Source of the DNA: Tritrichomonas musculus
Taxonomy: Eukaryota > Parabasalia > Tritrichomonadida > Tritrichomonadidae
Direction: 5' to 3'
Assembly: GCA_039105265.1 (NCBI GenBank)
Contig: JAPFFF010000044.1
Coordinates: 496,001-560,000 of the forward strand
Length of the DNA: 64,000 bases
The notes under the pieces are model-generated. The model did not search any database. It saw only the letters and a list, made by a program, of their open reading frames with translations, and was not told the DNA's origin. Below, piece by piece: positions 10,201-18,144 of this stretch. Position 1 is the first letter of the stretch. Each line of letters starts with the position of its first letter. Position numbers and translations under genes: made by a program.

Positions 10201-10741
10201 TTTTGAAATTGACGGAACAACTTATTACTTAACTTATTATAAAAGTGATAGTAATGGTCTGTGCTTTTATATCGATAACGGGGAAGACTATTTTGATACC
10301 AAATTAATATTAGCGGAAAAAATATTGAAACAGGATGAAATAGCTTTAAAGAGTGATATTACATCATTATTGGATGACTTATATTGGAGAATATTTTATT
10401 CAGGATTTCACAAATCATATTATGAGGATATCCCAGAATTATGCTGGTATTCTTACGATACTAGTTCTAAAAAATTAATTGTATGCGTCGAATATAATAG
10501 TTTATATATGGAAATGTTATTTATATTTTACGATTCAAATGAAAAGAAACATTATGTTAGAGTTAATTATAGTGAAGGATTTGCAGTACTAGATGAAATA
10601 TATGGTGAAGATAAACTTAGAGAATCCAATAGAAAAAGAGATTTTGAATATGATTTTTATAATATCGATTTTCAATTAAAGGGCTCTGGAAATATACCAT
10701 TTACTGAATATTATCTCAAGCAAGTCAAAGCCACACCATAA
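7277..10741 (+). CDS. Fibre-like protein, module 2 and tip (element A)
   Basis: This 1154-aa protein has its own start with GGACTTAAATG, 27 bp after module 1. It repeats the beta module (YESDVHYFYKPS, FGNRWSLIWDGTKW) and the segment NITSSKIITADNIMTMRSDL, then has a hydrophobic glycine/alanine patch near residue 570 and a shaft with LYTKEEADAKYRSKNDL. The stretch encoded at about 9910-10350 is almost identical in DNA to 35575-36020 in element C, while the final ~130 residues are unlike the tips of C and D. That pattern suggests an exchanged shaft segment carrying a private receptor-binding tip. Function is inferred from architecture. Confidence 0.55.
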   Translation: MDETTTKFIGDIQFKVGDATRKGSELLTLSDLDGYVQGGSWFEEVEGYPEYEIKNENITAYKDESLSMANYNILKINMSNDVLNKIIAAPDVTVVFKFILRKEVIYDYEGNLVKEFTAYVENHQAKGPCITCRTDLKCMVTHWTTFGPEFFIAFDTRLGVNPYSLYMNGELSIQYLLKQDSMVAKKPVVKCDVIDARNALQLYESDVHYFYKPSVVTTVNVDSVDYYKMIYRIPNDYTIPINLNFTFTEHCFGNRWSLIWDGTKWVGENMQGRSNGKIESSKQYLRVNKNNYGASGCYVRCKRSEWNKMLLDDTNENFMKVMFANGTTKLLFKDGTEANGSAHSIEIDRCDSTVEIYTKEGYDYLPLQLQIQNSNKEEVESLLNRIDKIVYDMSLDGASNRLTFRWDELHKNEHYGYDIDLIAELDSIEKINYYWSSSNINIETRDIELYLRQQYTDPIEEVNWDPTTNAFKYIIQQQFYEITPRPDAATTLYTDFNITSSKIITADNIMTMRSDLNMVTNTVDVVSYDVKDIKNNVETLNSEMAEQAAKTKYLQKEVDKVDMKANIGIALGAVGCVLGATGIGVAGKALSFASKAAQTGGRELINTVTKVSDVGTNVVEDIAGKLTDELPDIGADVFFGDMVSIPVSRMMRSLSNKDKLNNIIAWCDEEYVPVNEINFTDELDDPSKVAMTLTSTMDMCKRFRHTMKPMIKTLATTVEKSVSSTDLVRDDVIDVVGKYVNGEVHLEAEDVITDGTIKARFLVQKVSEYNDVDYEENIVTINITGGTINYQGTTDFPSCTMNDKTFVISNPNKHRVGGISIKENTAKRRMEFTTNDLAYTCDIDALHKKIDTLHEQIEKNDTALATTLNEFPTVDEVNEALDELKNNMVNMDNLYTKEEADAKYRSKNDLIYKESIDVPFENVQDSSGSWEVKIKLTRGTHLVGTISNNDGFVKEFDYLFDYDGVITDDGDVNVAFEIDGTTYYLTYYKSDSNGLCFYIDNGEDYFDTKLILAEKILKQDEIALKSDITSLLDDLYWRIFYSGFHKSYYEDIPELCWYSYDTSSKKLIVCVEYNSLYMEMLFIFYDSNEKKHYVRVNYSEGFAVLDEIYGEDKLRESNRKRDFEYDFYNIDFQLKGSGNIPFTEYYLKQVKATP

Positions 10742-10751
10742 AAGAGGCTTG

Positions 10752-10753
<2 letters not shown>

Positions 10754-10785
<32 letters not shown>
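10754..10785 (+). repeat. 32-base poly-T tract
   Basis: An uninterrupted run of T lies 12 bp after the stop of the last fibre ORF of element A and directly before a GC-rich hairpin segment. It is the longest homopolymer in the window. It could be a transcription end signal on one strand, a slippage-prone tract, or the scar of a joined poly-A end. Confidence 0.85.
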
Positions 10786-10786
<1 letters not shown>

Positions 10787-10825
10787 TTTACGGACCCCCG
10801 GTGAAATCATCGGCGCAGTTAGGTC

Positions 10826-10867
10826 TGGGCGACCGTTAAGGGCGCACAGCCTAACGTATACTACTAT
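10826..10867 (+). repeat. GC-rich hairpin followed by TATACTACTATA
   Basis: The arms GTTAGG at its left and CCTAAC at its right, with further partial pairing inside, form an imperfect hairpin. It is followed at once by GTATACTACTATA. The same order, hairpin then TATACTACTATA, closes the terminal repeat at 11260, and a similar arrangement lies at 23101-23155. It looks like an element terminus. Confidence 0.5.
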
Positions 10868-11260
10868 ATTAAAATATCTTAGTGTCTAGTTAACTTTTTA
10901 AGAATATTTTTATAAAATCTTTTCAAAATATTTGAGAGAAAAAAATATACTTATGGCATAAAAATATTTGAGAGAAAATATTAACTCAATTTCTACTCAA
11001 TATTTCAGGGTCGTGCCTATACAAGAAATACCGTATTTTCGGGTGTAGAATTCAAAAAACACCATTAGAAAGCTCAAAAACTACTCCATACCTTGGAAAT
11101 GACATTGGCAGAATAGTGAAAGTAGAGAGTGTGTACTTACAATAGGTTTTCAGAGGGTATTTGGCCGGGCAGCGAGGCCCAAGCGAAGGCGTACCTGAGC
11201 TTGGTGGCGAGCAGTGTAGGCTGGGGTGAAGAATGAATCCCAGCCTATACTATACTACTA
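10866..11260 (+). repeat. Terminal repeat, left copy (inverted match at 44661-45053)
   Basis: About 395 bp match the reverse complement of 44661-45053, by eye at roughly 95 percent with only small gaps. One side is AT-rich (with ATATTTGAGAGAAAA repeated inside), the other is a GC-rich tip with hairpins and ends in TATACTACTA. Terminal inverted repeats of several hundred bases are standard for Mavericks. The two copies either bound one 34-kb compound or, more likely given the gene sets, are the right end of A and the left end of D, two members of one family. High similarity points to recent activity. Confidence 0.85.
11213..11251 (+). repeat. Hairpin at terminal-repeat tip, left copy
   Basis: The 13-bp arms at 11213-11225 and 11239-11251 pair with one mismatch around a 13-base loop. 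The arm core reads GGCTGGG/CCCAGCC. The other repeat copy (44670-44708) has GGCGGTG/CACCGCC at the same place, so both arms differ together and pairing is kept. Confidence 0.75.
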
Positions 11261-12033
11261 TAACCACTAAAGATGAAGAATGATGTTGCATTATTTTTCC
11301 ATTCTGTTGTTAAAGCTTTGAAGAACTGGATGTTAACGAATATGATTAGATTCTTATGTCGAAGCTGACTGATGGTATTGATAAAATAGGATGATTTAAT
11401 TAGTTTCGATTTCAAGAAGTCTTCACAAAGAATGATAGTATTTAGTGGTTTATTTGGTTGACCTAGTTTATTGATATGAAGAAACTCAAACATATCGTTT
11501 AACTTCTTTTCATCGATTACTATTTTTGGTGTTGATGAATATTTGTTATACAATTCTTTATATAAATCAAGTTGTTTAAGATATTCTTCAGCATTGCTGT
11601 CAGCAACAGTTTTTATTGGTAGCTGTATCAATTCGCGTTGGCTTTCGAATGTTGTATCATTGATTGTTCCGTTTCGTGATACATAAACAATTAAATGAAA
11701 GCCAGCGTTCTTCATTCGAGACATTTGAATAACATCTCGTAGCATTATATGACTCTTTCCTTTACCTTGCTGACCAACGAGTATGTTCAATGAATTGTAA
11801 TATGAATAAATACCGTTTGCGATTGGTCTGATTGATTCATTCTTTATTTTTGATTCATTGCGTTGATATGCTTTATTCATCTCGTCATCAATATTAAATG
11901 TTGTTTCATTAACAGTTGGCTTGAATGATTCATATTCAAATGCAAAACTCATTTGGTCATCATCATAATCAGAACCACTAGAGAATAAAATCTCTTTGTA
12001 ATTAAACTGAGTGGGTTTCATGAAACCTTTCAT
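11245..12033 (-). CDS. Genome-packaging ATPase (element B, edge-cut)
   Basis: The 262-aa frame has a Walker A loop LVGQQGKGKSH at residues 86-94 and a Walker B-like strand TIILCEDFLKS near residue 200, the layout of the FtsK/HerA (A32-like) packaging ATPases of Polintons and large DNA viruses. These enzymes drive DNA into the preformed capsid. The end of the gene runs into the tip of the terminal repeat at 11260, so this edge of B is defined by the neighbouring element. The C and D ATPases are much more like each other than like this one. Upstream on the same strand lie four small genes, probably expressed with it. Confidence 0.7.
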   Translation of the reverse strand: MKGFMKPTQFNYKEILFSSGSDYDDDQMSFAFEYESFKPTVNETTFNIDDEMNKAYQRNESKIKNESIRPIANGIYSYYNSLNILVGQQGKGKSHIMLRDVIQMSRMKNAGFHLIVYVSRNGTINDTTFESQRELIQLPIKTVADSNAEEYLKQLDLYKELYNKYSSTPKIVIDEKKLNDMFEFLHINKLGQPNKPLNTIILCEDFLKSKLIKSSYFINTISQLRHKNLIIFVNIQFFKALTTEWKNNATSFFIFSGYSSIV

Positions 12034-12057
12034 TTCTTTAGTTTTCGTTAAAGCTCT

Positions 12058-12189
12058 TCATGAATACATTTTTGTTCTTATCTCTTCACTGAGTTCTGGT
12101 TCTTTGTCAGGCATCATTAAAGATACTTCAACAATCTTCACTAAAAATAAACCTGTTAATAATGAAACAACTAATATTTCATATATCAT
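12058..12189 (-). CDS. Small single-pass membrane protein (43 aa)
   Basis: A short frame begins MIYEILVVSLLTGLFLVKIV, a plausible membrane segment, and ends with a charged tail containing EPELSEEIRTK. Its start has TAATAAATG, matching the start context of neighbouring genes, and it fills the gap between the ATPase and the 191-aa gene exactly. Small membrane proteins are common in virus-like gene sets. I do not recognise a family. The support is start context, gap filling and the transmembrane pattern. Confidence 0.5.
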   Translation of the reverse strand: MIYEILVVSLLTGLFLVKIVEVSLMMPDKEPELSEEIRTKMYS

Positions 12190-12199
12190 TTATTAGTTT

Positions 12200-12775
12200 T
12201 TAAATACATGTTTTTAATGAAATGTTGTGTCTAATGAGTTCGGTATAAATGCTATTATATTTGTATTTCAAGTCATTTGATTCATTATTTTTGTACACCA
12301 ATATCCTATCAATTAAAAGATATTTGGAACGAGAAACGCAACCATTACACGCACAATCATCATTGACAATCAATTCAACTTTATCTGCTTGTGTTAGTAA
12401 TTTGATGAGTTCCATTAATGTATTTGAATGACAAATCAATAAATCATTGACTTTTATTGGATTGGTTTCATAGATGGATAATAATATCTCAAGGAATTTG
12501 TTTTTGGTTTCAAGTTCTGTTATATCAGCTCCAATATCACTGATACCTCTTTCTAGGGAAACGTTGTTTGTTGGATGCTGTGATTGATATACTCCACTCA
12601 TCTGAGGTATAGTAAAATTTGTGGCTTGAGATGATTGTGGTAATGGTTGAACTGATGGATATTCAACTGGTTGTGGTTGCTTTGGTTTGATGTTTATATT
12701 AATGTTTGTGTTCTGCTCTGTTTTGACAGATGCATCGTTCTCGCTACTTAATATACGAGCTTTTGATAATGCCAT
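12200..12775 (-). CDS. Conserved Asn/Gln-rich protein with cysteine cluster (B)
   Basis: This 191-aa protein has a low-complexity N-terminal half (TNININIKPKQPQP and Gln/Ser/Pro stretches) and a folded C-terminal half with VNDDCACNGCVSRSKYLLID. The layout parallels the proteins at 34516-35043 (C) and 53674-54201 (D): an asparagine-rich linker, a helical block, a cysteine pair followed by K/S and an I-D strand, and an ending that aligns around YNSIYTELIRHN versus YNKEFNDLVNVYH. It is therefore probably the same conserved family in a diverged lineage. Function is unknown; a virion or DNA-binding role is possible. Confidence 0.55.
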   Translation of the reverse strand: MALSKARILSSENDASVKTEQNTNININIKPKQPQPVEYPSVQPLPQSSQATNFTIPQMSGVYQSQHPTNNVSLERGISDIGADITELETKNKFLEILLSIYETNPIKVNDLLICHSNTLMELIKLLTQADKVELIVNDDCACNGCVSRSKYLLIDRILVYKNNESNDLKYKYNSIYTELIRHNISLKTCI

Positions 12776-12829
12776 GAATGTTTGAATAAAAATAAAACAA
12801 CATTAATGATGAGTCATTCAATGATTCAT

Positions 12830-13075
12830 TTACAAAGTCATTTGTTCAGCTGATTTGATACGTTCATCAATAGCTCTTAATTGTATTTTAATCGATTCAA
12901 TATCATTAAATAGTTGTTTATATATCGACAATATGTGAATCATCTTATCAAACTTTCCGTTTAATGCATCATCTTCAGAATTCATACATTCATTGAATAT
13001 CTTGTCTTTAACTATTCGAAACTGAGCGTGTAAAGCTGATGTATCACAACTCAAACCTTTAATTGCACTATTCAT
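12830..13075 (-). CDS. Small coiled-coil protein (81 aa)
   Basis: The frame is almost entirely helical, with heptad-like spacing in the second half (IYKQLFNDIESIKIQLRAIDERIKSAEQM). Its start reads TTTAAAATG. It lies between the 191-aa and 116-aa genes on the same strand, with short AT-rich spacers. No family is recognised. It could be a scaffold or minor structural protein. Confidence 0.5.
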   Translation of the reverse strand: MNSAIKGLSCDTSALHAQFRIVKDKIFNECMNSEDDALNGKFDKMIHILSIYKQLFNDIESIKIQLRAIDERIKSAEQMTL

Positions 13076-13113
13076 TTTAAACCAAAAATAAACAAATTAA
13101 TTAAATGATATTT

Positions 13114-13464
13114 TTATTCTTTGTTGTTCTTAAATGCCAATAATCTATTAATCATATATGATGATACATTTAACTTCAATTTTTCCTTCAATAAGTTTTG
13201 TGTATATGAACACCTTTTATGTCCTGGCAACTTATTTATATCATTCATTACTTTATCATCCAAAAATTGTATAACTTTTTCACGTTCATCCTTGTTCAAG
13301 AACTTTGATGAATTGAATATTGAACGCGTTCTTTTATGGTTTGCTTCTGTATTTGCTTCTTCATTTGTTTCTTCTTCTTCACTTACTTCTTGTTTTGATT
13401 CTAATATCAAAAGTAATTTATGTATTTCTTCAATGTGTTTTATTATTTCTCTTAACTCAGACAT
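13114..13464 (-). CDS. Small helical protein, possible helix-turn-helix (116 aa)
   Basis: The N-terminal third is an acidic coiled coil with an EEEETNEEANTEAN stretch. The C-terminal third, around SYTQNLLKEKLKLNVSSYMI, has the spacing of a helix-turn-helix. It is the first gene of the leftward group and starts 92 bp from the divergent polymerase gene, with an AT-rich spacer that must hold both promoters. A regulatory role is suggested only by this position and pattern. Confidence 0.5.
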   Translation of the reverse strand: MSELREIIKHIEEIHKLLLILESKQEVSEEEETNEEANTEANHKRTRSIFNSSKFLNKDEREKVIQFLDDKVMNDINKLPGHKRCSYTQNLLKEKLKLNVSSYMINRLLAFKNNKE

Positions 13465-13556
13465 TTCAATGAAATAAAAAACTCGAAATATTTTTTATTT
13501 TTTGATTTAACATTTTTTCAAATTTCAAATAATTTGATTTTTTAATAATATCATAA

Positions 13557-16500
13557 ATGAGTTCTCGTTATTACTATAGAAAAGATACCAAATCATTTGT
13601 TATTGAACAAATCAGGTATATCAATAATGAACTTCAATTAAAACCTCGTTTGTCAACATCTAAACCTTCTGATTATGATGTTAAACATTTCAAAAACATT
13701 TTAGAAAATTATCTAACTTCATTCGGTTTTAGAGAACATGAAGGTAATAGAATAGATGACATATCAATATTACATTTCGTTAATAGAATGAAAAGAGAAG
13801 CAGAAGAACAAGAAGAAGAGGAGGAAGAGGAACAATTTGAAGAAGAAGAACAAAATGATGAACAAAAACTAAAACAAAAACAAATCGAGAACAACATTAA
13901 AATAGCTCATGATGCACTCAACAAAGCCCTTCAATTAATTAAATCTGAAAATATATTATTGAGACCATTACCGCCAAAGACAAACAAACAACCTCAACGA
14001 TATGAAGACATTCGATTCAACAATGAAAATGCTGAATTAATTGAATACCTCAAAAAGTTTGGCTATAAAGGTGTTCATTCAAAACATGACTCATATTTCA
14101 TAATCAATGAACCTGAGAACTTTGATGAAGCAGTTGAAGCATGCAGTCATTTCATTGACCAATTCCCAAATGATAATGAAAAGGTTGAACGATTAGATGA
14201 AGACAGTAAAGAACCGATAAAAATATATTACAAGAACGGAGTTTCATCAATTGAAGACATCAATGAATATTTGACTGAAACAGTATTTAAACAAGAAGTG
14301 AAACCGTTCAAAATATATTTTCAATTGACTGGTATATTTGAGATACCACCAAAGAATGAAAACGAAAGATATACATATGAAGCAAGTGAAATCAAATGGA
14401 AGAATTATAAATCATCAGTACCGATAATCGTTAGAGAGAATAAAGATATTGATAAAGTTAAACTGTATATTGAATCAAAGATTCATGAATATGAAACCAC
14501 TGCTTCAAACATCAAATTGTGTATCGTTTGGTCTGTTTCATTTACAATCTCTCGTGTCGTTAAGATAACAGGTAAGATTGATGGATTACCAGAAGAGTTC
14601 ATTAAAAATAAATATATCATTATGGATAACGTTGATGATTGTTTATGTTGGTATCGTTTCCTTGCTTGCTGTTTGAATAAGCAACTTATTGAAACACGAA
14701 CATTTAAAATCTCCAACAGAACAGCAGCAGCAAAGAAAATATTATGTGAAGAACACGGAATAACTTATTCAACAAAACCTTCAAAAGCAGCAAATCAATT
14801 CATCAACACATTCAAAGGAATCACGATTGAAGAAATGAAAGAATCAGCCAAGAATCATAACATCAATGTCAACATCTATGAATATGACAAAGAGAAACAT
14901 ATTTATGATATTCAAGACCAATGGCACAACACTGATGAATCAAACAAAACATTTTCAGCTCTGTTGTATTCAAAAGATAAGATACTTCATATCATGTACA
15001 TCATTGATGCTGAAGCATTAACAAACATTCATATATGTCCTCATTGTGGTTCATACATTCACAAAGGAAATAACAATATTGACAGATTCAACAGACATGT
15101 AGATAAATGTGATGGCAAATTCAAAAAGGATTTCATACCTTCACGAGAAGCTTTGCCATATTGTCCACACATTTTAAACAATCCTGTTTATTTGTATTGT
15201 CTTTCATATGAACTTGAATGGAAGCCAACAATTCATTATATCACTTATGATTTTGAAACAATGGAGCAAAAGATTGAAAAGAAAGTTAGTGATAAATCAG
15301 TTATCAATTCTCGATTGATTCCTTTGAGTGTTTCATCATGTGTGAAACTTGATAAAGGTTTGATAACAAAGAACTTTGATATAAGAACAAATGACTTCAT
15401 TGCCAAATGGATTGAATGGTTATTTGTTGTTGGATGTGATGTGTATGTTGATAAGTTGAACCATTTAAAATCATTCATTAAAGATAAATCAGAAGAAGAA
15501 CTCAATAAAATAGATACATCATTGAAAACAATAACAGTATTTGGTTTTAATTCATCACGATTTGATTCAAACTTATTCAAAGAGCAATTGATTAAAAATC
15601 ATTGGTCTATCGATAGCGGAATGATTGGAACAGCTACATCATTAAAGCAATTTATATTGAAATCATCAAAGTACCCCATTCGATTACGATTCATTGATGC
15701 ACAAGCATTTGTTGCTGGTGGTACGCTCAAACAATTTGGAATTGATTTTGGTGGGATTTCTAACAGTTCGAAAGGTGTATTTCCTTATGAAGCAATCAAC
15801 AATGAAAATTATAATGAAGTGTTATCAAAGAGTGAACCATTCGCATATGAAGACTTTTACAGTTATCTCAATCAAAAGAATCCTTTAACACAATCCGATT
15901 ATGAAGAGTATTTGATTGATTCAAAGAGGTTTGCAACACGTTGGGATTATTTGTTATCATACAATGACAATGATGTTGAAATGATGATTAATCCTATTGA
16001 CAACCTTATTCAAATGAATGCCGAATACAAAGTTGATTTGATAAGTAATCTTTCATTATCGAAGAACGCTTCATGCATCAAATATGCTCTTGCATATAAA
16101 GATTTTAATCCGAAGAACGACTATGAAATCATCAACAAATCAAATACATTCAAACCAACAATGAAATGGTGGTTAAATAAATGTGATAATTATCGAAAGC
16201 AAGACATGAAACATAATCAAACGAACCAAAATCAACGAGATATTTCAAAATGTGTTAGTGAAAAGGATTTCGAAGCATTCATGAAATTGTATGAATCAAA
16301 TGAAACAGGTAAATGTCATTTATGTGGTGAACACTTTACTTACAACAACAAACCGACACTTGACAGAATAGATAACAACAAAGGACATCAGATTGATAAC
16401 TGTTTACTTGCTTGTGCTGAATGTAATCGTTTGAGACAACGTGATGATGACAAGATAACAAGAACCAAAATACAATTGAAGAAATTCTGCAAGCTCCATC

Positions 16501-18089
16501 ACCTGCCAACACTCATAACTGATGAAAAAGAATACTACAATTTGAGAGAGAACATAACGGGAGGATTATCAAATGTACTTCATCGAGTGAACATTAGAGG
16601 TCAAACATTAATCAATAAACTCAAATATGATGCCGTTAATGACAGAATCATTAGCTATGACACTTCAAACATAGTTTCACACGTTGCTGGTATTGATTTC
16701 AATTCATTGTATCCCTCATCATTCAGTTCAGTAAAACATTCATTCAATCCTTATCACGGAGGAATCATGTACATGCCTGGTTCATTTATAAAACGATTTG
16801 ATGTTTATGATGAACAAGGAAACAAGAATGAAAAGGTTCTTAATACTGCAATGAATATCATTCAATCAAAGAAGCGATTTGATGCAAACCCTGAGTTTAT
16901 ATTCAAAGCTGAAGTCAAATTGAGATGTCCAAAGAATAAAATCAACGATTTGATTAATTTCCCTCCTGTGTTTAGAAATATCAATATAATGAATGATGAG
17001 CAAACGATTGGAAGCTATATGTACAAATATATGAAAGACAATAAACTGAATTCAGCCGATAAAGAAACAAGAAAGCTGACAATGTTGCTTGATACATGCG
17101 GTACATTTATGACGTTCTCGAATTACCTTTTATGGTTTTTAATCGACCACGGACTTATTGTTGATGACATTAAGAGCTTAAGTTTATATGAAGCTCATGA
17201 CGGATTCAATCAATTTGTTTGTGAGTTTATGAAGAAGCGTCAAGATATATTGTCAGGAAAGGCACACGGGAACGAAAAGTTTTACAAGATTAGTATGAAC
17301 GGATCTTACGGATATGACGGTATGAATTCAGAGAACTTCAACAAAGTCAGAATTGTTGATAAAAATAAAGCCTTTCAATTGATTGCATCCGATACTTATC
17401 GCAATGGATGTAAATTGTCAAATGATTGTTATTTGATACAATCACAACCACATTCATTCAAATGCACTACATGTCTTCAGGAATCATTTTGGACATTAGA
17501 CAATGCGAAATACTGGTATTTAACTTTCCTTTATGACTTTCTATACAAATGCATTGACATGAATAAAATTCATTTCAACTCGGTCGATACAGATAGTCTG
17601 TACATGTCTATAGCTGGTGATATGAATAAACCGATTGACCAGTTGTTTGATTACGTCATCAAAGACAAATCATTTTATGATAAACACATTTATAGCTTTA
17701 TGCCAAATCCTGCAATCAATGATGTATATGATGAGAAAAAGATTCTCGGATGCTGTGTAGAAAAGTTTGGAGCAAATCAAGTTGCTTTGTGTGCTAAATG
17801 TTATACGATTTGGTCAGATGACAAAACAATTTCATTAAAGCTCAAAGGTGTTTCATTGAAGAAGAACAACATCAAATCAAGTGATTACAAAAATGTCATT
17901 GAAAAGCAATCAGTAATGAAAGGAAAGAATATAAACCTTCAATTAAATTCACAACTGATGAGTAAAATAACTGTTATCAAAAATGCTTTAACAGCAGCAC
18001 ATTCAAAAATGTTGGTATTATCAAATCATTGTTGTTGTCCTTATGTCAATGGTTTCACTGCAAAGGATTATTTCATTGAGAATCATTAA
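13557..18089 (+). CDS. Protein-primed DNA polymerase B with internal HNH module (B)
   Basis: This 1510-aa protein has an acidic low-complexity tract near residues 80-110; an OTU-like cysteine block NVDDCLCWYRFLACCLN near 360; a zinc-finger-like CPHCG...H...C near 493-518; exonuclease motifs YDFETM (~564), FGFNSSRFDSN, and YNDNDVEMM; an HNH-type unit CHLCGEHF...LDRIDNNKG...CAECN at about 919-965; palm motif A DFNSLYPSSF (~1046); motif B KISMNGSYGYDG (~1243); and motif C SVDTDSLYM (~1342). The enzyme is the replicase of the element. The HNH unit lies between exonuclease and palm, where protein-primed polymerases carry their special insertions, and all flanking polymerase motifs are present. Confidence 0.9.
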   Translation: MSSRYYYRKDTKSFVIEQIRYINNELQLKPRLSTSKPSDYDVKHFKNILENYLTSFGFREHEGNRIDDISILHFVNRMKREAEEQEEEEEEEQFEEEEQNDEQKLKQKQIENNIKIAHDALNKALQLIKSENILLRPLPPKTNKQPQRYEDIRFNNENAELIEYLKKFGYKGVHSKHDSYFIINEPENFDEAVEACSHFIDQFPNDNEKVERLDEDSKEPIKIYYKNGVSSIEDINEYLTETVFKQEVKPFKIYFQLTGIFEIPPKNENERYTYEASEIKWKNYKSSVPIIVRENKDIDKVKLYIESKIHEYETTASNIKLCIVWSVSFTISRVVKITGKIDGLPEEFIKNKYIIMDNVDDCLCWYRFLACCLNKQLIETRTFKISNRTAAAKKILCEEHGITYSTKPSKAANQFINTFKGITIEEMKESAKNHNINVNIYEYDKEKHIYDIQDQWHNTDESNKTFSALLYSKDKILHIMYIIDAEALTNIHICPHCGSYIHKGNNNIDRFNRHVDKCDGKFKKDFIPSREALPYCPHILNNPVYLYCLSYELEWKPTIHYITYDFETMEQKIEKKVSDKSVINSRLIPLSVSSCVKLDKGLITKNFDIRTNDFIAKWIEWLFVVGCDVYVDKLNHLKSFIKDKSEEELNKIDTSLKTITVFGFNSSRFDSNLFKEQLIKNHWSIDSGMIGTATSLKQFILKSSKYPIRLRFIDAQAFVAGGTLKQFGIDFGGISNSSKGVFPYEAINNENYNEVLSKSEPFAYEDFYSYLNQKNPLTQSDYEEYLIDSKRFATRWDYLLSYNDNDVEMMINPIDNLIQMNAEYKVDLISNLSLSKNASCIKYALAYKDFNPKNDYEIINKSNTFKPTMKWWLNKCDNYRKQDMKHNQTNQNQRDISKCVSEKDFEAFMKLYESNETGKCHLCGEHFTYNNKPTLDRIDNNKGHQIDNCLLACAECNRLRQRDDDKITRTKIQLKKFCKLHHLPTLITDEKEYYNLRENITGGLSNVLHRVNIRGQTLINKLKYDAVNDRIISYDTSNIVSHVAGIDFNSLYPSSFSSVKHSFNPYHGGIMYMPGSFIKRFDVYDEQGNKNEKVLNTAMNIIQSKKRFDANPEFIFKAEVKLRCPKNKINDLINFPPVFRNINIMNDEQTIGSYMYKYMKDNKLNSADKETRKLTMLLDTCGTFMTFSNYLLWFLIDHGLIVDDIKSLSLYEAHDGFNQFVCEFMKKRQDILSGKAHGNEKFYKISMNGSYGYDGMNSENFNKVRIVDKNKAFQLIASDTYRNGCKLSNDCYLIQSQPHSFKCTTCLQESFWTLDNAKYWYLTFLYDFLYKCIDMNKIHFNSVDTDSLYMSIAGDMNKPIDQLFDYVIKDKSFYDKHIYSFMPNPAINDVYDEKKILGCCVEKFGANQVALCAKCYTIWSDDKTISLKLKGVSLKKNNIKSSDYKNVIEKQSVMKGKNINLQLNSQLMSKITVIKNALTAAHSKMLVLSNHCCCPYVNGFTAKDYFIENH

Positions 18090-18144
18090 ACAATTAATTT
18101 AATGATTTTATTTTAAAAAATCAATTTTTTTATTTTTGTTATAA

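Larger units (their letters stand above)
1..11260. mobile_element. Element A: Polinton/Maverick, right-hand part
   Basis: This virus-like element continues past the left edge of the window. Its parts are a partial polymerase B, a GIY-YIG-like ORF, a jelly-roll-like virion protein, three fibre-module ORFs, a poly-T tract, a GC-rich hairpin tip and a ~395-bp terminal repeat. Gene content and order match the set seen in elements C and D. Most frames are long and open, so the copy looks young and largely whole in the visible part, with perhaps one break. The right limit is drawn at the end of the terminal repeat; an earlier limit near 10867 is possible because a second terminus-like motif lies there. 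Confidence 0.75.
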
